In this document: positions 50,289 to 62,465 of the stretch, piece after piece
Position numbering within the stretch: position 1 is the stretch's first letter
Layout: the number at the start of each line of letters is the position of its first letter
Assembly: GCF_051014685.1 (NCBI RefSeq)
Contig: NW_027478385.1
Location: 4,216,001-4,280,000 of the forward strand
Source of the DNA: Ptiloglossa arizonensis
Taxonomy: Eukaryota > Arthropoda > Insecta > Hymenoptera > Colletidae
Direction of reading: 5' to 3'
Length of the DNA stretch: 64,000 bases
Program-made: the position numbers and the translations under genes
The notes under the pieces: generated by a model
Databases searched by the model: none
The model's input: only the letters and a program-made list of their open reading frames with translations
What the model was told of the DNA's origin: nothing

Positions 50289-51929
50289 ATCTGGAATGGC
50301 CTAGTAGAAAAGTACACACACCATTGTAACCGCGCGAGATTCTGCTTTCAGATGGAACAGGAATTTCTCGAGTTCGTCAATCCGTTTGCGAGATATGGGA
50401 GTTTGAAGTTAAGGAATGGTTGAGGAACTAGCAAAATTTTCGCAAGTCTGATACTCGAAAGCAACAACTATTATGGCCTAGGGCAAAAATACATATACCG
50501 TTGTAATCGGGCGGGTTTCTGCTTTCAGATGCAGCAGGAAATTCTCGAATTCGTCAATCCGTTCGCGAGATATGGGAGTTTGAAGTTAAGGAATGGTTGA
50601 GAAACCATCAAAATTTTCGCAAATCTGATACTCGAAACCAATAACTACATTGGCCTAGGGGAAAAATACACATACCGTTGTAATCGGGAGAGTTTCTACT
50701 TTCAGATGCAACAGAAATTTTTCGAGATCGTCAATCCGTTCGCGAGATATGGGAGTTTGAAGTTAAGGAATGGTTGAGAAATCATCAAAATATTCGCTGG
50801 TCTGATACTCGAAACCAATAACTACTATGGCCTAGGGCAAAACTGCACATACCGTTGTAATCGGGCGAGCTTCTGCTTTCAGATGCAACAGGAATTTCTC
50901 GAGTACGTCAATCCGTTCGCGAGATATGGGGGTTTGAAATTAAGGAATGGTTGGGAAACCATCAAAATTTTCGCAATTCTGATGCTCGAAACCAATAACT
51001 GGAATGGCCTAGGGGAAAAGTACACACACCATTGTAATCGGGCGTGTCTCTACTTTCAGATGCAACAGGAATTTCTCGAGATCGTCAATCCGTTCGCGAG
51101 ATATGGGAGTTTGAAGTTATGGAATGGTTGAGAAACCATCAAAATTTTCCAAGTCTGATACTCGAAACCAATAACTACTGTGGCCTAGGGCAAAAATACA
51201 AATATCTTTGTAATCAGGCGAGTTTCTAATTTCAGGTGCAACAGGAATTTTTCGAGATCGTCATTCCGTTCGCGAGATATGGGAGTTTGAAGTTAAGGAA
51301 TGGTTGAGAAACCATCAAAATTTTCACAATTCTGATACTCGAAACCAATAACTGGAATGGCCTAGGGGAAAAGTACACACACCATTGTAATCGGGCGAGT
51401 TTCTACTTTCAGGTGCAACAGGAATTTCTCGAGTTCGTCAATCGGTCCGGGAGATATGGGAGTTTGAAGCTAAGGAATGGTTGAGAAATCACAAAATTTT
51501 CGCAATTCTGATGCTAGAAACGAATAACTGGAATGGCCTAGGGGAGAAGTACACACACCATTGTAATCGGGCGAGCATCTACTTTCAGATGCAACAGGAA
51601 TTTCTCGAGTTCGTCATTCCGTTCGCGAGATATGGGAGTTTGAAGTTAAGAAATGGTTGACAAACCATCAAAGTTTTCGCTGGTCTGATACTCGAAACCA
51701 ATAACTGGAATGGCCTAGGGGAAAAGTACACACACCATTGTCATCGGGCGAGTTTCTACTTTCAGGTGCAACAGGAATTTCTCGAGTTCGTCAATCGGTC
51801 CGGGAGATATGGGAGTTTGAAGTTAAGGAATGGTTGAGAAACCATCAAAATTTTCGCAAGTCTGATACTCGAAACAAATAACTAAAATGGCCTAGGGGAA
51901 AAATACACATACCCTCGTAATCGGGAGCG

Positions 51930-53420
51930 CTTCTACTTTCAGATGCAACAGAAATTTTTCGGATTCGTAAATCCGTTCGCGAAATATCGGAGTTTGGAGT
52001 TAAGGAATGGTTGAGAAACCATCAAAATTTTCGCAAGTCTGATAGTCGAAACGAATAACTACAATGCCGTAGCGGAAAAATAGACCTACCCTTGTAATCG
52101 GGAGAGCTTCTACTTTCAGATGCAACAGAAATTTTTCGGATTCGTCAATCCGTTCGCGAAATATCGGAGTTTGGAGTTAAGGAATGGTTGAGAAACCATC
52201 AAAATTTTCGCAAGTCTGATACAAGAAACCTATAACTGGGATGGCTTAGGGGAAAAGTACGCACACCATTGTAATCGGGCGAGTTTCTGCTTTCAGATGC
52301 AACAGGAAATAATCGAGTTCGTCAATCCGTCCGCGAGATATGGGAGTTTGAAGTTAAGGATTGGTTGAGAAACCATCAAAATTTTCGCAAGTCTGATGCT
52401 AGAAACGAATGACTGGAATGGCCTAGGGGAAAAGTACAGACACCATTGTAATCGGGCGAGTTTCTACTTTCAGGTGCAACCAGAATTTCTCGAGTTCGTC
52501 AATCCGTTCGCGAGATATGGGAGTTTGAAGTCAAGGAATGGTTGAGAAACTATCAAAATTTTCGCAAGTCTGATACTCGAAACCAATAACAACAATGGCC
52601 TAGCGGAAAAATACACATACCGTTGTAATCGGGAGAGCTTCTACTTTCAGGTGCAACAGAAATTTTTCGGATTCGTCAATCCGTTCGCAAAGTATCCGAG
52701 ATTGGAGTTAAGAGGTGGATGAGAAACCATCAAAATTTTCGAAAGTCTGATACTAGAAACCAATAACTGGGATGGCCTAGGGGAGAAGTACACATACCAT
52801 TGTAATCGGGCGACTTTCTGCTGTCAGATGCAACAGGAATTTCTCGAGTTCATCAATCCGTCCGCGAGATATGGGAGTTTGAAGTTAAGGAATGGTTGAG
52901 AAACCATCAAAATTTTCGCAAGTCTGATACTCGAAACCAGTGACTGGAATGGCCTAGGGGAAAAGTACACATCCTATTGTAATAGGGCGAGATTCTGCTT
53001 TCAGATGCAGCAGGAATTTCTCGAGTTCGTCAATCCGTTCGCGAGATATGGGTGTTTGAAGTTAAGGAATGGTTGAGAAACAATCAAAATTTTCGCATTT
53101 CTGATACTCGAAACCAATAACCACTATGGCCTAGGGCAAAAATACACATACCATTGTAATCGGGCGAGGTTCTGCATTCAGATGCAACAGGAATTTTCCG
53201 AGTTCGTCAATCCGTTCGCGAGATATGGGAGTTTGAAGTTAAGGAATGGTTGAGGGACAATTAAAATTTTCGCAAGTCTGATACGCGAAACCAATAACTA
53301 CTCTGGCCTAGCGGAAAAATACACATACCGTTGTAATCGGGAGAGCTTCTACTTTCAAATGCAACAGAAATTTTTCGGATTCGTCAATCCGTTCGCGAAA
53401 TATCCGAGTTTGGAGTTAAG
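51930..53420 (+). repeat. Subfamily with TTTTTCGGATTCG and GCGAAATAT
   Basis: Four monomers (about 51,950, 52,130, 52,665 and 53,365) share CAACAGAAATTTTTCGG in place of the CTCGAG site, GGGAG(A/C)GCTTC, and a tail with GCGAAATATC(G/C)GAG or GCAAAGTATCC. These changes alter the XhoI and NruI palindromes and the CENP-B-like motif (GGG lost). They are separated by ordinary monomers, so they may be an interspersed remnant of an older HOR. Confidence 0.7.
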
Positions 53421-55295
53421 GAATGGTTGAGAAACCACAAAAATTTTCGCAAGTCTGATACTCGAAACCAATAACTTCTATGGCCCATGGCAAAAATACA
53501 CATACCGTTGTAATCGGGCGAGCTTCTGCTTTCAGATGCAACAGGAATTTCTCGAGTTCGTCAGTCCGTTCGCGAGATATGGGAGTTTCAAATTAAGGAA
53601 CGGTTGAGAAACCATCAAAATTTTCGCAATTCTGATGCTAGAAACGAATAACTGAAATGACCTAGGGGGACAGTACACACACCATTGTAATCGGGCGATT
53701 TTCTACTTTCAGATGCAACAGGAATTTCTGGAGTTAGTCAATCCGTTCGCGAGATATGGGAGTTTGAAGTTAAGGAATGGTTGAGAAACCGTCAAAATTT
53801 TCGCAATTCTGATGCTCGAAACCAATAACTGGAATGGCCTAGGGGAAAAGTACACACACCATTGTAATCGGGCGAGTTTCTTCTTTCAGATGCAACAGGA
53901 AATAATCGAGTTCGTCAATCCGTTCGCGAGATATGGGAGTTTGAAGTTAAGGAATGGTTGAGAAACAATCAAAATTTTCGCAAGTCAGGTACTCGAAACC
54001 AATAACCACTATGTCCTAGGGCAAAAATACACACACCGTTGTAATCGGGCGAGTATCTGCTTTCAGATGCAACCGGAATTTCTCGAGTTCGTCAATCCGT
54101 TCGCGAGATAAGGGAGTTTGAAGTTAAGGAATGGTTGAGATACCATCAAAATTTTCGCAAGTCTGATACTCGAAACCCATAACTATTATGGCCTAGGGCA
54201 AAAATACACACACCGTTGTTATCGAGCGAGCTTCCACTTTCAGATGCAGCAGGAATTTCTCGAGTTCGTCAATCCGTTCGCGAGATATGGGAGTTTGAAG
54301 TTAAGGAATGGTTGAGAAATCATCAAAATTTTTGCAAGTCTGATACTCGAAACCAATAACAACAATGGCCTGGGGGAAAAATACACATACCGTTGTAATC
54401 CGGCGAGTTTCTGCTTTCATTTGCGTCAGGAATTTCTCGAGTTCGTCGATCCGTTCGCGAGATATGGGAGTTTGAAGTTAAGGAATGGTTGAGAAACCAT
54501 CAATATTTTCGCAAGTCTGATACTCGAAAACAATAACTGGAATGGCCTAGGGGAAAAGTACACATACCATTGTAATCGGGCGAGTTTCTGCTGTCAGATG
54601 CAATAGGAATTTCTCGAGTTCGTCAATCCGTTCGCTAGAAATGGGAGTTTCAAGTTAAGGAATGGTTGAGAAACCATCAAAATTTTCGCAAGTCTGATAC
54701 ACGAAACCAATAACTTCAAAGGCCTAGGAGAAAAATACACATACCGTTGTAATCGGGCGAGTTTCTACTTCCAGATGCAACCGGAATTTCTCGAGTTCGT
54801 CAATCCGTTCGCGAGATATGGGAGTTTGAAGTTAAGGAATGGTTGAGAAACCATCAAAATTTTCGCAAGTCTGATACTCGAAACCAGTAACTGGAATGGC
54901 CTAGGGGAAAAGTACACATCCTATTGTAATAGGGCGAGATTCTGCTTTCAGATGCAGCAGGAATTTCTCGAGTTCGTCAATCCGTTCGCGAGATATGGGA
55001 GTTTGAAGTTGAGGAATGGTTGAGAAACAATCAAAATTTTCGCAATTCTGATACTCGAAACCAATAACCACTATAGCCTAGGGCAAAAATACACATACCA
55101 TTGTAATCGGGCGAGATTCTGCTTTCAGATGCAACAGGAATTTTCCGAGTTCGTCAATCCGTTCGCGAGATATGGGAGTTTGAAGTTAAGGAATGGTTGA
55201 GGAACAATTAAAATTTTCGCAAGTATGATACGCGAAACCAATAACTACTATGGCCTAGGGCAAAAATACACATACCGTTGTAATCGGGCGAGTAT

Positions 55296-56150
55296 CTGCT
55301 CTCAGATTCAACAGGAATTTCTCAAATTCGTCAATCGGTTCGCGTGATATGGGAGTTTGAAGTTAAGGAATGGTTGAGAAACCATCAAAGTTTTCGCAAG
55401 TTTGGTACTCGAAACCAAAAACTGGAATGGCCTAGGGGAAAAGTACACACACCATTGTAATCGTGCAAGACTCTTCATTCAGATGCAACAGGAATCTTTC
55501 GAGTTCGTCAATCCGTTCGCGACATATGGGAGTTTGAAGTTAAGGAATCGTTGAGAAACCATCAAAATTTTCGGAATCTGATACTCGAAACCAATAACTA
55601 CTATGGTCTAGGGCAAAAATACACATACCGTTGTAATCGGGCGAGTTTCTGATTTCAGATTCAATAGGAATTTCTCGAGTTCGTCAATCCGTTGGCGAGA
55701 TATGGGAGTTTGAAGTTAAGGAATGGTTGAGAAACCAACAAAATTTTCGCAATTCTGATGCTTGAAACGAATAACTAGAATGGCCTAGGGGAAAAATACA
55801 TATACCGTTGTAATCGGGCGTGTTTCTACTTTCAGATTCAACAGGAATTTCTCAAATTCGTCAATCGGTTCGCGTGATATGGGAGTTTGAAGTTAAGGAA
55901 TGGTTGAGAAACCATCAAAGTTTTCGCAAGTTTGGTACTCGAAACCAAAAACTGGAATGGCCTAGGGAAAAAGTACACACAACATTGTAATCGGGCAAGT
56001 TTCTTCATTCAGATGCAACACGAATCTCTCGAGTTCGTCAATCCGTTCGCGACATATGGCGGTTTGAAGTTAAGGAATGGTTGAGAAACCATAAAAATTT
56101 TCGGAATCTGATACTCGAAACAAATAACTACTATGGTCTAGGGCAAAAGT
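55296..56150 (+). repeat. Three-monomer-step local duplication
   Basis: Positions 55,296-55,620 match 55,826-56,150 at 530 bp (3x177-1). Markers are CAGATTCAACAGG, TTTCTCAAATTCG, CGGTTCGCGTGATATGG, AAGTTTGGTACTCG, CCAAAAACTGG and GCGACATATGG. Scattered differences include CGTGCAAGACTC against CGGGCAAGTTTC. Confidence 0.75.
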
Positions 56151-57969
56151 ACACATACCGTTTTAATCGGGCGCGTTTCAACTTTCAGATGCAACAGGAA
56201 TTTCTCGATTTCCTCAATCCGTTCGCGAGATATGGGAGTTTGAAGTTAAGGAATGGTTGAGAAACCACCAAAATTTTCGGAATTTGATACTCGAAACCAT
56301 TAGCTACTATGGTCTAGGGCAAAAATACACATACCGTTGTAATCGGGCGAGTTTCTGCTTTCAGGCGCAACAGGAATTTTTCGGATTCATCATTCCGCTC
56401 GCGAGATATGGGAGTTTGAATTTATGAAATGTTTGAGGATCCATCAAAGTTTTCGCAAGTCTGATACTCGAAACCAATAACTGGAATGGCCTAGGGGAAA
56501 AGTACACATACCGTTGTAATCGGGCGCCTTTCAACTTTCAGATGCAACAGGAATTTCTCGATTTCCTCAATCCGTTCGCGAGATATGGGAGTTTGAAGTT
56601 AAGGAATGGTTGAGAAACCACCAAAATTTTCGGAATCTGATACTCGAAACCATTAACTGCTATGGTCTAGGGTAAAAATACGCATACCGTTGTAAACGGG
56701 CGAGATTCTGCTTTCAGATGCAACAGGAATTTCTCGAGTTCGTCAATCCTTTGGCGAGATATGGGAGTTTGAAGTTATGGAATGGCTGAGAAACCATAAA
56801 AATTTTCGGAATCTGATACTCGAAACCATTAACTGCTATGGTCTAGGGCAAAAATACGCATACCGTTGTAAACGGGCGACTTTCTGCTTTCAGATGCAAC
56901 AGGAATTTCTAGAGTTCGTCAATCCGTTGGCGAGATATGGGAGTTTGAAGTTAAGGAATGGTTGAGAAACCATCAAAATTTTCGCAATTCTGATGCTTGA
57001 AACGAATAACTAGAATGGCCTAGGGGGAAAATACATATACCGTTGAATTCGGGCGAGTTTCTGCTTTCAGATGCAACAGGAATTTCTCGAGTTCGTCAAT
57101 CCGTTGGCGAGATATGGGAGTTTTAAGTTAAGGTATGGTTGAGAAACCATCATAATTTTCGCAATTCTGATGCTTGAAACGAATAACTAGAACGGCCTAG
57201 GGGGAAAATACATATACCGTTGAAATCGGGCGAGTTTCTGCTTTCAGATGCAACAGGAATTTCTCGAGTTCGTCAATTCGTGCGCGAGATATGCGAGTTT
57301 GAATTTAAGGAATGGTCGAGAAACCATCAAAATTTTCGCAATTCTGATGCTGGAAACGAATAACTAGAATGGCCTAGGGGGAAAATACATATACCGTTGT
57401 AATCGGGCCAGTTTCTACTTTCAGATGCCGCAGGAATTTCTCAAGTTCGTCAATCCGTTCCCGAGATATGGGAGTTTGAAGATAAGGAATGGTTGAGAAA
57501 CGATCCAAATTTTCGCAAGTCTGATACTCGAAACAAATAACTAGAATGGCCTAGGGGAAACGTACACACGACCATTGTAATCGGGCAAGTTTCTACTTAC
57601 AGATGCAACAGGAATTTCTCGAGTTCGTTAATCCGTTCGCGAGATATGGGACTTTGAAGTTAAGGAATGGTTGAGAAACCATCAAAATTTTCGGAATCTG
57701 ATACTCGAAACCAATAACTACTATGGTCTAGGGCAAAAATACACATACCTTTGTAAACGGGCGAGATTCTGCTTTCAGATGCAACAGGAATTTCTAGAGT
57801 TCGTCAATCGGTTCGCGAGATATGGGAGTTTGAAGTTAAGGAATGGTTGAGAAACCACCAAAATTTTCGGAATCTGATACTCTAAACCATTAACTGCTGT
57901 GGTCTAGGGTAAAAATACGCATACCGTTGTAAACGGGCGAGATTCTGCTTTCAGATGCAACAGGAATTT

Positions 57970-58330
57970 CTCGAGTTCGTCAATTCGTTCGCGAGATATG
58001 CGAGTTTGAATTTAAGGAATGGTCGAGAAACCATCAAAATTTTCGCAAGTCTGATACTCGAAACGAATAACTGGAGTGGCCTAGGGGAAAAGTACATACA
58101 CCATTGTTATCGGGCGAGTTTCTACTTTCAGGTGCAATAGGAATTTCTCGAGTTCGTCAATTCGTTCGCGAGATATGCGAGTTTGAATTTAAGGAATGGT
58201 CGAGAAACCATCAAAATTTTCGCAAGTCTGATACTCGAAACGAATAACTGGAGTGGCCTAGGGGAAAAGTACATACACCATTGTTATCGGGCGAGTTTCT
58301 ACTTTCAGGTGCAACAGGAATTTCTCGAGT
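57970..58330 (+). repeat. Adjacent near-identical GGTCGAG monomers
   Basis: Two consecutive 177-bp units share TTCGTTCGCGAGATATGCGAG, GAATTTAAGGAATGGTCGAG, AACGAATAACTGGAGTGG, CATTGTTATCGGG and CAGGTGCAA(T/C)AGG. A one-monomer tandem duplication with one or two changes. Confidence 0.8.
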
Positions 58331-58564
58331 TCGTCTATCCGGTCGCGAGATATGGGAGTTTGAAGTTAAGGAATGGTTGAGAAACAATCAAAATTTTCGG
58401 AATCTGATACTCGAAACGAATAACTGGAACGGCCTAGGGGAAAAGTACACTTACCGTTGTAATCGGGCGAGTTTCTGCTTTCATATGCAACAGGAATTTC
58501 TCGAGTTCGTCAATCCGTTCGCGAGATATGCGAGTATGAAATTAAGGACTGGTTGAGAAATCAT

Positions 58565-59580
58565 CAAAATTTTCGCAAGTCTGATACTCGAAACGAATAA
58601 CTGGAGTGGCCTAGGGGAAAAGTACATTCACCATTGTTATCGGGCGAGTTTCTTCAATCAGATGCAACAGGAATCTCTCGAGTTCGTCAATCCGTTGGCG
58701 AGATATGGGAGTTTGTAGTAAAGGAATGGTTGAGAAACCAACAAAATTGTCGCAATTGTGATGCTTGAAACGAATAACTAGAATGGCCTAGGGGAAAAAT
58801 ACATATACCGTTGTAATCGGGCGTGTTTCTACTTTCAGATGCAACCGGAATTCCTCGAGTTCGTCAATCCGTTCGCGAGATATGCGAGTTTGAAGTTAAG
58901 GAATGGTTGAGAAACGATCAAAATTTTCGCAAGTCTGATACTCCTAAGCAATAACTGCAAAGGCCTTGGGGAAAGGTACACACACCATTGTAATCGGGCA
59001 AGTTTCTACTTTCAGATGGAACAGGAATTTCTCCAGTTCGACAATCCGTTCGCGAGATATGCGAGTTTGAAATTAAGGAATGGTTGAGAAACCACCAAAA
59101 CTTTCGCAAGTCTGATACTCGAAACCAATAACTGGAATGGCCCAGGGGAAAAGTACACACACCATTCTAATCGGGCGAGTTTCTATTTTCAGATGCAACA
59201 CGAATCTCTCGAGTTCGTCAATCCGTTCGCGAGATATGGGAGTTTGAAGTTAAGGAATGGTTGAGAAACCATCAAAATTTTCGCAAGTCTGATAGTCGAA
59301 ACCAATAACTACAATGGCCTAAGGGAAAAATTCACATACCGTTCTAATCGGGCGAGTTTCTGCTTTCAGATGCAACAGGAATTTCTCGAGTTCGTCAATT
59401 CGTTCGCGAGATATGCGAGTTTGAATTTAAGGAATGGTCGAGAAACCATCAAAATTTTCGCAAGTCTGATACTCGAAACGAATAACTGGAGTGGCCTAGG
59501 GGAAAAGTACATTCACCATTGTTATCGGGCGAGTTTCTTCAATCAGATGCAACAGGAATCTCTCGAGTTCGTCAATCCGC
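58565..59580 (+). repeat. Block repeated at 62,985-64,000 (window end)
   Basis: The offset is 4,420 bp (25x177-5). Markers are TCTTCAATCAGATG, GTTTGTAGTAAAGG, ACAAAATTGTCGC, CTCCTAAGCAATAAC, CCTTGGGGAAAGG, CTCCAGTTC, CACCATTCTAATCGGG and CCTAAGGGAAAAATTC. Differences: TTCGACAATCC against TTCAACAATCC (59,038 and 63,458), and GATATGCGAG against GATATGCTTG (59,412 and 63,832). The second copy is cut by the window end, so the duplication is probably longer. Confidence 0.85.
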
Positions 59581-59625
59581 TCGCGAGATATGGGAGTTTG
59601 AATTTATGAAATTTTTGAGGATCCA
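59340..59625 (+). repeat. GGTCGAG module, copies at 61,461 and 62,875
   Basis: The CCTAAGGGAAAAATTCACATACCG monomer (written as CCTAAGGG then AAAAATTCACATACCG) followed by the GGTCGAG monomer occurs here, 2,121 bp later (12x177-3) and a further 1,414 bp later (8x177-2). The first two copies also share GAATTTATGAAATTTTTGAGG after the second monomer; the third instead goes to GTTTGTAGTAAAGG. Confidence 0.75.
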
Positions 59626-60680
59626 TCAAAGTTTTCGCAAGTCTGATACTCGAAACGAATAAACGGAATGGCCTAGGGGAAAAGTACACATACCGTTGTA
59701 ATCGGGCGCGTTTCAACTTTCAGATGCAACAGGAATTTCTCGATTTCCTCAATCCGTTCGAGAGATATGGGAGTTTGAAGTTAAGGAATGGTTGAGAAAC
59801 CACCAAAATTTTCGGAATCTGATACTCGAAACCATTAACTGCTATGGTCTAGGGTAAAAATACGCATACCGTTGTAAACGGGCGAGATTCTGCTTTCAGA
59901 TGCAACAGGAATTTCTAGAGTTCGTCAATCCGTTGGCGAGATATGGGAGTTTGAAGTTAAGGAATGGTTGAGAAACCATCAAAATTTTCGCAAGTCTGAT
60001 ACTCGAAACGAATAACTGGAGTGGCCTAGGGGAAAAGTACATACACCATTGTTATCGGGCGAGTTTCTACTTTCAGATGAAACAGGAATTTCTCGAGTTC
60101 GTCAATCCGGTCGCGAGATATGGGAGTTTGAAGTTAAGGAATGGTTGAGAAACAATCAAAATTTTCGGAATCTGATACTCGAAACCAATAACTACTATGG
60201 TCTAGGGCAAAAGTACACTTACCGTTGTAATCGGGCGAGTTTCTGCTTTCAGATTCAACAGGAATTACTCGAGTTCGTCAATCCGTTCGCGAGATATGCG
60301 AGTTTGAAATTAAGGAATGGTTGAGAAATCATCAAAATTTTCGCAAGTCTGATACTCGAAACGAATAACTGGAATGGCCTAGGGGAAAAGTACACTTACC
60401 GTTGTAATCGGGTGAGTTTCTACTTTCAGGCGCAACAGGAATTTTTCGGGTTCATCAATCCGCTCGCGAGATATGGGAGTTTGGATTTATCAAATGGTTG
60501 AGGAACCACAAAAATTATCGCAATTCTTATTGCTTAAAACGAATAACTAGAATGGCCTAGGGAAAAATACATATACCGTTGCAATCGGGCGAGTTTCTAC
60601 TTTCAGATGCAACAGGAGTTTCTCCAGTTCGTCAATCCGTTCGCGAGATATGCGAGTTTGAAATTAAGGAATGGTTGAGA

Positions 60681-62465
60681 AACCATCAAAATTTTCGCAA
60701 GCATAATACTCGAAACCAATAACTGGATTGGCCTAGGGGAAAAGTGCACACACCATTGTAATCGGGCAAGTTTCTTCAATCAGATGCAACAGGAATCTCT
60801 CGAGTTCGTCAATCCGTTCGCGACATATGGGAGTGTGAAGTTAAGCAATGGTTGAGAAACCATCATAATTTTCGGAATCTGATACATGAAACCAGTAACT
60901 ACTATGGTTTAGGGCAAAAATACACATACCGTTGTAATCGGGCGAGTTTCTGCTTTCAGATTCAACAGGAATTTCTCAAATTCGTCAATCCGTTCGCGAG
61001 ATGTGGGAGTTTGAAGTTAAGGAATGGTTGAGAAACCATCAAAATTTTTGTAAGTCTGATACTCGAAACCAATAACTACAATGGCCTAGGGGTAAAATAC
61101 ACATACCGTTGTAATCGGGCAAGTTTCTACTTTCAGATGCAACAGGAATTTCTCGAGTTCGTCAATCCGTTCGCGAGATATGGGAGTTTGAAGTTAAGGA
61201 ATGGTTGAGAATCGATCAAAATCTTCGCAAGTCTGATACTAGAAACCAATAACTGGAATGGCCTGGGGGAAAAGTACGCATACCGTTGTAATCGGGCGAG
61301 TTTCAACTTTCAGATCCAACAGGAATTTCTCGATTTCCTCAATCCGTTCGCGAGATATGGGAGTTTGAAGTTAAGGAATGGTTGAGAAACCATCAAAATT
61401 TTCGCAAGTCTGATACTCGAAACCAATAACTACAATGGCCTAAGGGAAAAATTCACATACCGTTGTAATCGGGCGAGTTTCTGCTTTCAGATGCAACAGG
61501 AATTTCTCGAGTTCGTCAATTCGTTCGCGAGATATGCGAGTTTGAATTTAAGGAATGGTCGAGAAACCATCAAAATTTTCGCAAGTCTGATACTCGAAAC
61601 GAATAACTGGAGTGGCCTAGGGGAAAAGTACATACACCATTGTTATCGGGCGAGTTTCTTCAATCAGATGCAACAGGAATCTCTCGAGTTCGTTAATCCG
61701 CTCGCGAGATATGGGAGTTTGAATTTATGAAATTTTTGAGGATCCATCAAAGTTTTCGCAAGTCTGATACTCGAAACCAATAACCGGAATGGCCTAGTGG
61801 AAAAGTACGCATACCGTTGTAAACGGGCGAGATTCTGCTTTCAGATGCAACAGGAATTTCTAGAGTTCGTCAATCCGTTGGCGAGATATGCGAGTTTGAA
61901 GTTAAGGAATGGTTGAGAAACCATCAAAATTTTCGCAAGCATAATACTCGAAACCAATAACTGGATTGGCCTAGGGGAAAAGTGCACACACCATTGTAAT
62001 CGGGCAAGTTTCTTCAATCAGATGCAACAGGAATCTCTCGAGTTCGTCAATCCGTTCGCGACATATGGGAGTGTGAAGTTAAGCAATGGTTGAGAAACCA
62101 TCATAATTTTCGGAATCTGATACATGAAACCAGTAACTACTATGGTTTAGGGCAAGAATACACATACCGTTGTAATCGGGCGAGTTTCGGCTTTCAGATT
62201 CAACAGGAATTTCTCAAATTCGTCAATCCGTTCGCGAGATGTGGGAGTTTGAAGTTAAGGAATGGTTGAGAAACCATCAAAATTTTCGCAAGCATAATAC
62301 TCGAAACCAATAACTGGATTGGCCTAGGGGAAAAGTGCACACACCATTGTAATCGGGCAAGTTTCTTCAATCAGATGCAACAGGAATCTCTCGAGTTCGT
62401 CAATCCGTTCGCGACATATGGGAGTGTGAAGTTAAGCAATGGTTGAGAAACCATCATAATTTTCG
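60681..62465 (+). repeat. CAAGCATAATAC module, three copies
   Basis: Monomers with TTCGCAAGCATAATACTCG, ACTGGATTGGCC, AAGTGCACACACC and TTCTTCAATCAGATG, then GGGAGTGTGAAGTTAAGC, start near 60,681, 61,919 and 62,272 (steps 1,238 = 7x177-1 and 353 = 2x177-1). The first two copies run on through CATGAAACCAGTAAC and GAGATGTGGGAG; the third breaks away at about 62,475. Confidence 0.78.
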
